Shown here: positions 1 through 4,675 of the stretch, one piece after another
Numbering within the stretch: the first letter of the stretch is position 1
Layout of the letters: the number at the start of each line of letters is the position of its first letter
Assembly: GCA_003161205.1 (NCBI GenBank)
Contig: PMOU01000055.1
Span: 1,982 to 7,048, forward strand
From: Actinomycetota bacterium
Lineage (GTDB): Bacteria > Actinomycetota > Actinomycetes > Streptosporangiales > Streptosporangiaceae
Direction of reading: 5' to 3'
Length of the DNA stretch: 5,067 nt
The notes under the pieces: model-generated
What the model saw: only the letters and a program-made list of their open reading frames with translations
The model's database searches: none
What the model was told of the DNA's origin: nothing
Translations under genes and position numbers: made by a program

Positions 1-1
1 C

Positions 2-280
2 CCCGGAGTCAAGCTCCGCCACCTGTCCCAGATCCGGCACGCCACATGTACCGGGCCGACCTGCCGTCGCCCTTCCACCCAAGCCGATTTCGAGCACAAC
101 ATCCCATACGAAGCGGGCGGCCGGACGTGCCTGTGTAACGGCGGGCCGACCTGCCGTCACGAGCACCGGCTCAAGCAGCACCCCCGCTGGAAAGTCGAGC
201 AAATCACCCCGGGCACCTTCCGCCGAACCGCCCCGTCCGGCCGCCGGTACACCACCGAACCAACTCGCTACCCGATATGA
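2..280 (+). CDS. HNH endonuclease, DUF222 type (C-terminal part, 5' end outside window)
   Basis: Frame 2 is open from the left edge to the TGA at 278-280 and gives 92 residues. They match the C-terminal HNH module found behind DUF222 in very many actinobacterial proteins: a first Cys pair (C16-x4-C21, CTGPTC), the HNH core DFEHNIPYEAGG (residues 29-40), the following CLCN (N46), and CRHEHRLKQHPRW with the last Cys and His residues (51-63). The end, RRYTTEPTRYPI, is the usual C-terminus of this family. HNH domains are metal-dependent nucleases; the role of DUF222-HNH proteins is not settled, though they are often multicopy and have been compared to mobile or 13E12-type repeat proteins. The DUF222 half would lie left of the window. 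The domain looks intact as far as seen. The gene converges on the MerR gene with only 4 bp between stop codons, so no separate terminator fits there. Confidence 0.9.
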   Translation, partial: PGVKLRHLSQIRHATCTGPTCRRPSTQADFEHNIPYEAGGRTCLCNGGPTCRHEHRLKQHPRWKVEQITPGTFRRTAPSGRRYTTEPTRYPI

Positions 281-284
281 CGAG

Positions 285-1115
285 CTAGTTGGTGCTCGTC
301 TGGAAGATCGGCCAGCCGATCTCGGTCCGCCAGGCTGATTCGTCGGGTGTGTCGTGGCGGCCGCACAGGTAGTACTCGCGGATGGGTCCGTCGACCGCGA
401 GCGCGTGCTGGGTCACATGGGTGGCGAGGGCGCCGTAGGCGCGGTCGATGTTGTTATGCGGGCCGCTGTGGACGATGATCGCCAGCTCGGCGGGCGGCAG
501 CTCGACGCCTTCCACGCGGCCGACCGGACGGATCTGCCCGGTGCAGGGAATGAACACAGTGGCCTGACCACGTTCGTTGGTGAAAAGGTCCGCGGCGTAG
601 ATGCCGCCGGGTTCGCCGCTGGCCGTTAGTGCCTGCGCGTTGATGGTGGCCTGGAGTTCACCGAGCGCGCCCTGGTACCAGGGGCCGGCGTCGTCGATGT
701 CGATCACGGCGGTGATGGCCGCCGCCCGGGTCCCGGCGACGCTGCGATGGCTGATATCGGTCCGCGCTGGGTCCTGCGGGTGGTCGAGAAGGTCACGCAG
801 TGAGGCGACCGCGGTCTGCGTGCGCGCCAGGCCCTCCTCCAGTCGGCTGAGATGTGCGGCGATCAGCTCGTTGCGGCTCGGCACGTCGGGCGCGGCGAGG
901 ATGCGCCGGATCTCTTCGATCGGCATGTCCAGCTCCCGGAATCGCCGGATGACCTGCGCGGTAGGGATCTGCTGCGTGGTGTAGCGGCGGTGCCCGGTGA
1001 ACTGGTCGACGTCCGCGGGTTCGAGCAGTCCCACCCGGTGATAGTGCCGCAGCGTCTTGATGCTCATCTGGGTTGCCCGGGAGAAATCGCCGATCGGCAG
1101 CGAGGAGGTGGCCAT
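285..1115 (-). CDS. MerR family transcriptional regulator with GyrI-like effector-binding domain
   Basis: This is a 276-residue DNA-binding regulator. Residues about 6-75 form the MerR winged helix-turn-helix: IGDFSRATQMSIKTLRHYHRVGLLEPA is the recognition segment, then GHRRYTTQQI and a second helix pair (FRELDMPIEEIRRIL). Residues about 82-112 form the dimerisation coiled coil (HLSRLEEGLARTQTAVASLRDLL). Residues about 122-276 are a GyrI-like/BmrR-type ligand domain ending in GPIREYYL and TEIGWPI, with E247 and E265 as acidic residues that could contact a cationic ligand. In BmrR-type proteins, ligand binding twists an over-long promoter spacer to activate transcription; the ligand here cannot be predicted. 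No MerR-type metal-binding Cys cluster is seen. The ATG at 1115 is preceded by a G-rich GGGGG. A perfect palindrome 17 bp upstream of the ATG is the likely operator, implying autoregulation. The gene is divergent from the NTF2-like gene, a likely target. Confidence 0.93.
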   Translation of the reverse strand: MATSSLPIGDFSRATQMSIKTLRHYHRVGLLEPADVDQFTGHRRYTTQQIPTAQVIRRFRELDMPIEEIRRILAAPDVPSRNELIAAHLSRLEEGLARTQTAVASLRDLLDHPQDPARTDISHRSVAGTRAAAITAVIDIDDAGPWYQGALGELQATINAQALTASGEPGGIYAADLFTNERGQATVFIPCTGQIRPVGRVEGVELPPAELAIIVHSGPHNNIDRAYGALATHVTQHALAVDGPIREYYLCGRHDTPDESAWRTEIGWPIFQTSTN

Positions 1116-1132
1116 GACCCCCAGTCTGCTAC

Positions 1133-1147
1133 CTCCCCCAGGGGGAG
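1133..1147. promoter_or_regulatory. Probable MerR operator: perfect 15-bp palindrome
   Basis: CTCCCCCAGGGGGAG has two perfect 7-bp arms around a single central base at 1140. It ends 17 bp before the merR start codon, so it would lie inside that gene's core promoter. MerR-type regulators bind dyads between the -35 and -10 boxes, and C/G-run palindromes of this kind are common in front of actinobacterial MerR genes. On the minus strand a weak TAGCAG (complement of 1126-1131) could be the -10 box, with the palindrome filling a long spacer, but I see no good -35 box. Binding by the adjacent MerR protein is inferred. Confidence 0.6.
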
Positions 1148-1153
1148 AAAAAA

Positions 1154-1201
1154 GTGCCGCCCGGCGTCTTGATCCTCCCCGTGGTGCAGGCCGGAGTCTT
1201 G
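1154..1201. repeat. 18-bp direct repeat at exactly 30-bp spacing upstream of the NTF2-like gene
   Basis: Copy 1 is at 1154-1171 (GTGCCGCCCGGCGTCTTG) and copy 2 at 1184-1201 (GTGCAGGCCGGAGTCTTG). They match at 15 of 18 positions, and the last six bases (GTCTTG) are identical. The period is 30 bp, close to three turns of B-DNA, so two protein molecules would bind the same face. The repeats end 46 bp before the ATG of the NTF2-like gene and overlap the region where its promoter must lie. They may be activator or repressor sites, or the trace of an old local duplication. No protein can be assigned. Confidence 0.5.
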
Positions 1202-1247
1202 GTTGTGTCAGGCCGAACGGTCACACCGGTAGAGAGGAACCCGAATC

Positions 1248-1610
1248 ATGATCACCACTGAGCTGACCGGCGTCGTCGCCGAGCACATCGCCGCCGTCAA
1301 CGCCCTGGACATCGACGCCATCATGGCGACCTTCGCCGAGGACGCCTACGTCAACGATGCCCGCCGCGAGTTCGTGGGCATCGATGCGGTCCGCCGCTGG
1401 GTCGCGAAGGAAATGGTCGGCGACAAGGTCACCATCGACGTTCGCGAGGTTCTCGACCACCACGGCGACACCATCGTCCGCGGCGCCTACGACGGCACGT
1501 TCGACAAGACCAAACTGCCCGCCGAGCTCATCCTGTCGAACTACTTCAGCGTCCGAGACGGCAAGATCGTCAGCCTCGTCGTCATCTTCAACTCACCCGC
1601 CGACTACTGA
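1248..1610 (+). CDS. NTF2/SnoaL-like small fold protein
   Basis: This 120-residue protein has the length and layout of a single NTF2-like cone-shaped domain. An N-terminal helix pair (VVAEHIAAVNALDIDAIMATFAED) is followed by Y34-V-N-D37, the FVGIDAVRRWV helix (42-52), then alternating beta strands (VTIDVREVLD, TIVRGAYDGTFD, LILSNYFSVRDGKIVSLVVIF). The pattern D-x-D-x-(I/M)-x-x-x-F-A-E-D-A followed by F-x-G-x-D-A-(V/I)-R matches the SnoaL-like nuclear transport factor 2 family. Members include isomerases, cyclases and dehydratases, but many are uncharacterised; no substrate can be named. There is no signal peptide or membrane segment, so it should be cytoplasmic. The start is supported by AGAGAGGA at 1231-1238, 9 bp before the ATG. 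The gene is divergent from the MerR regulator, which suggests that regulator controls it. It ends in front of a hairpin shared with the convergent arginase-like gene. Confidence 0.9.
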   Translation: MITTELTGVVAEHIAAVNALDIDAIMATFAEDAYVNDARREFVGIDAVRRWVAKEMVGDKVTIDVREVLDHHGDTIVRGAYDGTFDKTKLPAELILSNYFSVRDGKIVSLVVIFNSPADY

Positions 1611-1655
1611 ACATGCCGCTACCCAGCTCGCGGGCATCGGCGGGCCTTGCGGCAC

Positions 1656-1697
1656 GTCGCGAGGGTGGCCAGGCTGACCTGTCCACCCTCGGCCGAC
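1656..1697. terminator. Bidirectional hairpin terminator between convergent genes
   Basis: CGAGGGTGG (1660-1668) pairs perfectly with CCACCCTCG (1683-1691). Inside it, after one C/T mismatch, CAGG (1670-1673) pairs with CCTG (1678-1681) around a CTGA loop. Outside it, GTCG (1656-1659) pairs with CGAC (1694-1697) after a 2-base bulge, giving up to 17 pairs in total. It lies between the stop codons of the NTF2-like gene (1610) and the arginase-like gene (1711). There is no T-run on either side, which is usual for high-GC actinobacterial terminators. Confidence 0.7.
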
Positions 1698-1710
1698 GCC
1701 TTCGCCGAGG

Positions 1711-2604
1711 TCATCCGCGTGAGCCCAGCGCGTCCGCCACGACCCGTGCCAGCCTCCCGATGAGCTCACCGTCCGGGTCGTGGTCCGGATTTACCTCGGT
1801 GATGACCAGCCCGCCGAACTTCTCACTCCCAGCGAACTCGCCCAACCCGGCGCTGACCTCCGCCAGCGTGAGCCCGGCGAAGTGCGGGAAGTTCGCCAAC
1901 GGGAACAAGCCGGTGTGCAGCACATCGACGTCCAGATGCACCAGGTAGGTATCCGCCCGGCGCTCCAGGTAGGCGCGCGCCGCCCGGGCCTGCCCGGCCG
2001 GGTCGGCTCGCACCGCCGGGGCGGGAGCCGCGTACAGGTGCCTGCTGACCAGCTCGGTCCACTGACCGGTGTCCAGTTCAGCCGGGTCGAAGCCGAACAG
2101 CACCACCTGATCCGCCCGCACCAGCGGGCTGCGGGAGCCGAGCCCCGCCAGCCGGGGCGAGCCGCCGCCGAGCATGTGCGTCATGCCCATCGTGTCGGCC
2201 ACCGCTGACTGGCTGCGTTCCGGGATGTCCAGGTCAGCGTCGCCGTCGAAGTACACCAGCCCGGCCTCGCCGAATCCGGCCAGTACCCCGAGCGTGATCG
2301 TGCAGTCCCCGCCTAGCACTAGCGGCAGCCGTCCGCCGCCCCGGATCGCCGTCACCTCGTCAGCGACGCGACGGGCCACGGTAACAACACGCTCCACATC
2401 GCGCAGCCCGTCGGCCGGCGGCACCGGCCGGAACGGCGCCGCAGGCAGATCGCCCCGGTCCTCGACGTCCAGCCCGGCCTGTCGCAGGGCCTCGGCCAGC
2501 CCGGCGGCGCGCCACGCGGCCGGCGCCTTTTCCTGTCCCGGATTGTGCGAGCCCGCGCTGCTCGGCACCCCGAGGATGCTCACTCGCCGATCGTGCGCTG
2601 TCAT
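1711..2604 (-). CDS. Arginase-fold (ureohydrolase superfamily) protein with altered metal site
   Basis: This 297-residue protein has the full-length arginase/agmatinase fold. Numbered from the chosen start, the superfamily motifs are recognisable: LVLGGDCT (96-102), YFDGDADLD (118-126), HLDVDVLH (223-230) and ITEVNPDHD (268-276, E270). In classical enzymes the two Mn ions are held by GGDH, DAHxD and DxD; here the histidines are C101 and D122, while D120, D124, D225 and D227 remain. A GGDC-type branch is known within the superfamily, but I cannot assign a substrate, so arginase or agmatinase activity should not be assumed. An ATG 22 codons further out (2670) is rejected. It lies beyond the AT-rich promoter island, whereas the ATG at 2604 has GGAGG 9 bp upstream and begins the usual first strand (RRVSILGVPSSAG). 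The gene is divergent from the CGNR regulator and probably controlled through the shared inverted repeat. Confidence 0.88.
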   Translation of the reverse strand: MTAHDRRVSILGVPSSAGSHNPGQEKAPAAWRAAGLAEALRQAGLDVEDRGDLPAAPFRPVPPADGLRDVERVVTVARRVADEVTAIRGGGRLPLVLGGDCTITLGVLAGFGEAGLVYFDGDADLDIPERSQSAVADTMGMTHMLGGGSPRLAGLGSRSPLVRADQVVLFGFDPAELDTGQWTELVSRHLYAAPAPAVRADPAGQARAARAYLERRADTYLVHLDVDVLHTGLFPLANFPHFAGLTLAEVSAGLGEFAGSEKFGGLVITEVNPDHDPDGELIGRLARVVADALGSRG

Positions 2605-2624
2605 CGGTGCCCGCCTCCAGTTAT

Positions 2625-2654
2625 GTAACGTACAAAATTTAATCAATACGTTAC
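2625..2654. promoter_or_regulatory. Probable operator: GTAACGTA-N14-TACGTTAC in an AT-rich divergent promoter
   Basis: Two perfect 8-bp arms, 2625-2632 and 2647-2654, flank a 14-bp AT-rich spacer (2633-2646), giving a 22-bp centre-to-centre distance of about two helical turns. The surrounding bases 2621-2656 are strikingly AT-rich for this window. On the minus strand the spacer holds TTGATT (complement of 2641-2646), a possible -35 box for the arginase-like gene whose RBS is just beyond the left arm; no convincing -10 box follows. The site sits between the arginase-like gene and the zinc-finger regulator, so binding by that regulator is the natural inference, not shown by sequence alone. Confidence 0.65.
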
Positions 2655-2697
2655 TACCATCGCCGCTCACGGCTAAACGTGCTGGCTAATAGAAGAG

Positions 2698-2706
2698 CGT
2701 TACACT
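2698..2706 (+). promoter_or_regulatory. Leaderless -10 box overlapped by a third CGTTAC half-site
   Basis: TACACT at 2701-2706 fits the TAnnnT -10 pattern and ends 6 bp before the ATG at 2713. This is the placement typical of leaderless actinobacterial transcripts, where the first base of the start codon is the first base of the mRNA. CGTTAC at 2698-2703 repeats the core of the operator arms and overlaps this box, so a bound regulator would block RNA polymerase. GAGG at 2707-2710 is only 2 bp from the ATG, too close for a normal ribosome binding site. An alternative -10 is TAATAG at 2687-2692. Confidence 0.45.
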
Positions 2707-2712
2707 GAGGTC

Positions 2713-3339
2713 ATGCTGGTCGAGCCGCTGTACCCCGACGTGCTTGTCTGGCTGGTCAACGAATGGGGTTCGGTGCCCCGCGTTGCGGCCGGGGAAGACC
2801 AGGAGCCCTACCCGGACACCGATCTGCTGGCCGCCCTCCTCGCGGGCTCCGGTGTCCGCTCGTGCCCGCCCGCCGCTCTGACCACTCCCGCCCTGCGCCA
2901 GGTGGCCGACCGCCTCCATCGGGTGTTCGCCGCCACCGATCTCGGCGAGCGCGTCAGGCTGGTGGCCGGCCTGCTGGCCGAGACCGCGGTCCGGCCCGCC
3001 CTGGAACTGGAACTGCCACTGGACCTGGACCTGGAACAAGGCGCCACCGCCGCCCGCCCCAGCGCGACCGCCGCCCGCCCCAGCGCGACCTGGCAGGTAG
3101 ACGATGCCCCGCACGTCCTGCTCGCCGCCGCGGCCCTGACGCTGCGGCACCAGCTTGCCGAGCACGACCCGGCCCGGATCGGCGTCTGCTCCGGCCGGCG
3201 TTGCGCGGACGCCTTCATCGACGCCTCGCCCGCCGGGCAGCGCCGGTTCTGCTCCCTGACCTGCCAGAACCGCACCAGGGTCGCCGCCTGGCGCCAGCGC
3301 CAGAGCTCCCAGCCCCAGAGCCCCCAGCCCCAGAACTAA
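2713..3339 (+). CDS. ABATE / CGNR-type zinc-finger protein, putative transcriptional regulator
   Basis: This 208-residue protein belongs to the ABATE/CGNR family of predicted stress-related transcription factors. The N-terminal region (about 8-105, beginning LYPDVLVWLVNEWGS) is the ABATE-like helical domain. The C-terminal zinc ribbon (about 156-195) has C159-x4-C164, then RRFC180-x3-C184 and a basic tail (NRTRVAAWRQRQ). The family signature CGNR reads CQNR (184-187); all four Cys are kept, so zinc binding should survive. The two domains are joined by low-complexity linkers built from DNA repeats: LELELPLDLDLE (97-108) and two TAARPSA units (112-125). The C-terminus is a QSSQP/QSPQP tail. It is divergent from the arginase-like gene across a shared inverted repeat and probably autoregulated. 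Its TAA (3337-3339) overlaps the stop of the PPOX remnant on the other strand. DNA binding is inferred from the family. Confidence 0.9.
   Translation: MLVEPLYPDVLVWLVNEWGSVPRVAAGEDQEPYPDTDLLAALLAGSGVRSCPPAALTTPALRQVADRLHRVFAATDLGERVRLVAGLLAETAVRPALELELPLDLDLEQGATAARPSATAARPSATWQVDDAPHVLLAAAALTLRHQLAEHDPARIGVCSGRRCADAFIDASPAGQRRFCSLTCQNRTRVAAWRQRQSSQPQSPQPQN
3001..3036 (+). repeat. In-frame hexamer repeat in the zinc-finger gene
   Basis: Six consecutive 6-bp units of the form CTGNNN: CTGGAA twice, CTGCCA, CTGGAC twice, CTGGAA. They encode LELELPLDLDLE, an alternating leucine/acidic stretch at the end of the ABATE-like domain. This looks like slippage-driven growth that preserves the frame. 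Confidence 0.75.
3046..3087 (+). repeat. Perfect tandem duplication of 21 bp in the zinc-finger gene linker
   Basis: Two identical 21-bp units lie at 3046-3066 and 3067-3087, followed by the first three bases (ACC) of a third. Each encodes TAARPSA. Their perfect identity, including third positions, points to a recent duplication. The units lie in the linker before the zinc ribbon, so copy-number change would alter spacing without breaking the frame. Confidence 0.85.
3301..3330 (+). repeat. 15-bp tandem repeat encoding a QSxQP tail
   Basis: CAGAGCTCCCAGCCC (3301-3315) is followed by CAGAGCCCCCAGCCC (3316-3330), one mismatch, then CAGAAC before the stop. It encodes QSSQP-QSPQP-QN, a disordered C-terminal tail beyond the zinc ribbon. 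Confidence 0.75.
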
Positions 3340-3553
3340 TCCGGGGGACAGTAGAGCTGCTTGGCGTAGTTCGCCGGGGCGTAGTACGCCTCTAGTTCCG
3401 CCAGGGTCTCCGGTGTCTCCTGAACGGCGACGCGGCCAGCCACTCCCGGTCCGTGGCGTGCAGCCGGGTGCGTTCCTTGGTCACGGCGCGCCCGGTCGGC
3501 GTCCCCAGCACCTCCCGCAGTTCCCGCGTCGAGCTGATCTCCGCGTAGTCCAC
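3336..3553 (-). pseudogene. Internally deleted PPOX (pyridoxamine 5'-phosphate oxidase-like, FMN split-barrel) gene
   Basis: From a GTG at 3553, one minus frame gives 44 residues that resemble the N-terminus of PPOX-related FMN-binding proteins: STRELREVLGTPTGRAVTKE then RLHATDREWLAASPF. In intact members ASPF is followed by the first strands of the flavin-binding barrel; here the frame runs into unrelated RRHRRPWRN and stops at 3392-3394. Two bases off in frame, from about 3422 to the TAG at 3336-3338, comes QETPETLAELEAYYAP then ANYAKQLYCPPD, which resembles the C-terminus of the same family. The two ends total about 72 residues against roughly 200 in intact members, so most of the barrel is gone and the junction is out of frame. 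No functional flavoprotein can be made. It begins 11 bp after the ppk2 stop and was probably once co-transcribed with it. Its final stop overlaps that of the zinc-finger gene. Family recognition is from memory of the conserved ends, so moderately sure. Confidence 0.72.
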
Positions 3554-3564
3554 GGCATGACCCC

Positions 3565-4530
3565 CTAAAGGTCGGGGAAGACCCGATCCGGGTTGTGCTC
3601 GGATAGCACCGACGGCGGCCCGATGATGGCCTTGTCCGGTTCCCCGATGACGTCCTGGTTCTTGCCGTCGTAGTCGAACTTCGCCAGCACGTGCCGTATC
3701 GCCGCCAGCCGGGCGCGCTTCTTGTCGTTGCTCTTCACCACCGTCCACGGCGCCTCGGCCGTGTCGGTGTAGTGGAACATCGCTTCCTTGGCCTCGGTGT
3801 AGGCCTCCCACTTGTCCAGCGACTCGATGTCCATCGGGCTCAGCTTCCACTGCCGTACCGGGTCGATCCGCCGGATGATGAAACGCGTGCGCTGCTCGGC
3901 AGGCGTTACCGAGAACCAGAACTTCGTCAGGTGCAGCCCCGAGCGGATCAGCATGCGCTCGAACTCCGGCGCCTCCCGCATGAACTCCTCATATTCCGCC
4001 TGCGTGCAGAAGCCCATGACCCGTTCCACGCCCGCCCGGTTGTACCACGACCGGTCGAACATGACGATCTCGCCGCCCGCGGGCAGATTCGGCACGTAAC
4101 GCTGGAGGTACCACTGGGTCCGTTCCCGCTCATTCGGCTTCGCCAGCGCGACCACCGTCGCGCCGCGCGGGTTCAGGTGCTCGGTGAAGCGCTTGATCGT
4201 GCCGCCCTTGCCGGCCGCGTCGCGGCCTTCGAACACGAGCACGATCTGCTGCCCGGTCGACTTCACCCAGTTCTGCAGCTTGACGAGCTCGATCTGCAGC
4301 GGGCGCTTCTCGTGCTCGTACTCAGGCCGCGACATTTTCTCGTTGTAGGGATAGTCCTCGCGCCAGGTCTCGACCGTGCGGCCGTCGGCGTAGCGCAGCA
4401 CGGGATCGTCGTGCTCGTCATCGTCGTCCACCGTCAGGCCCGCCAGGAGGTCTCGGTCGGACGCCCAGTTTTCTGGCAGCGCGTTGAACAGATCGGTAGG
4501 TTCACTGGTCACGCCCCTAGCACAGCACAT
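3565..4530 (-). CDS. ppk2: Polyphosphate kinase 2, class I (single-domain PPK2)
   Basis: This 321-residue cytoplasmic enzyme moves phosphate between polyphosphate and nucleotides; single-domain class I PPK2 proteins mainly phosphorylate nucleoside diphosphates using polyphosphate. Walker A is FEGRDAAGKGG (100-110), with K108 as the phosphate-binding lysine. Walker B is VMFDRSWYNRAGVERVMGF (156-174), with D159 and R160. The basic lid region is RTRFIIRRIDPVRQWKLSPMD (214-234). The family block WTVVKSNDKKRARLAAIRHVL lies at 262-282. The N-terminal extension (1-60) carries an acidic run (DDDDEHDD, 35-42) and may be flexible. The ATG at 4530 is supported by GGAGG with a 7-bp spacing (GGGCGGA); an internal GTG at 4512 is a weaker option. 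Length and motifs are complete. Immediately downstream on the same strand is the PPOX remnant. Control is not evident; phosphate or stress control is only a family-level expectation. Confidence 0.96.
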   Translation of the reverse strand: MCCARGVTSEPTDLFNALPENWASDRDLLAGLTVDDDDEHDDPVLRYADGRTVETWREDYPYNEKMSRPEYEHEKRPLQIELVKLQNWVKSTGQQIVLVFEGRDAAGKGGTIKRFTEHLNPRGATVVALAKPNERERTQWYLQRYVPNLPAGGEIVMFDRSWYNRAGVERVMGFCTQAEYEEFMREAPEFERMLIRSGLHLTKFWFSVTPAEQRTRFIIRRIDPVRQWKLSPMDIESLDKWEAYTEAKEAMFHYTDTAEAPWTVVKSNDKKRARLAAIRHVLAKFDYDGKNQDVIGEPDKAIIGPPSVLSEHNPDRVFPDL

Positions 4531-4648
4531 TCCGCCCCCTCCGTCACCTGCCGGCGCCCCGTTTTACCCGACGGTCATCTCCCGGCCCCGGAAAGGTCAA
4601 AATCTCTTATTCCGAACGAGCCGTGGCATCACCCCTCGTCACCGCGAA
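4531..4648 (-). promoter_or_regulatory. Upstream region of ppk2 (promoter not resolved)
   Basis: The only AT-rich patches before ppk2 are at 4591-4612 and 4561-4567. On the minus strand they give TTGACC (complement of 4595-4600), a good -35 box, and TAAAAC (complement of 4561-4566), a fair -10 box. They are 28 bp apart, too far for one promoter. Each may belong to a different promoter, or ppk2 may use a factor with another consensus. GGAGG before the ATG is clear. No riboswitch or operator is visible. Confidence 0.3.
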
Positions 4649-4668
4649 CCCCGGCCACCTGGCCGCGG
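4649..4668 (-). terminator. Hairpin just after the amidohydrolase stop
   Basis: CGGCC (4652-4656) pairs with GGCCG (4661-4665) around an ACCT loop, and CC/GG pairs (4649-4650 with 4667-4668) extend it past one mismatch. It begins 7 bases beyond the stop codon in the direction of transcription and has no T-run. This is a plausible weak terminator separating the amidohydrolase from ppk2, but short GC-rich hairpins arise easily by chance in such sequence. Confidence 0.4.
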
Positions 4669-4675
4669 GTCCGGC

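Noticed and set aside
354..1172. Several plus-strand open frames opposite the MerR gene
   Set aside because: They lie antisense to a clear MerR/GyrI-like protein, lack good ribosome binding sites and show no domain.
1154..1201. CRISPR-like repeat-spacer pattern
   Set aside because: There are only two imperfect copies, a 12-bp spacer and no cas genes, so it is not a CRISPR array.
2605..2670. An upstream ATG that would add 22 residues to the arginase-like protein
   Set aside because: The extension runs through the AT-rich promoter and the inverted repeat and resembles no family sequence; the ATG at 2604 has a good GGAGG.
2763..3395. A 210-codon plus-strand frame overlapping the zinc-finger gene
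   Set aside because: Its translation is almost wholly Arg, Pro, Gly and Ala, a shadow of the real frame that carries the zinc ligands.
3392..3553. A functional 53-residue small protein in the N-terminal frame of the PPOX remnant
   Set aside because: The first 44 residues match the start of a much larger family and the rest is off-frame reading of the family's C-terminus, so a wrecked gene explains it better.
4503..4512. GTG at 4512 as the ppk2 start
   Set aside because: It is possible, but its upstream AGGGGC is weaker and closer than the GGAGG before the ATG at 4530.
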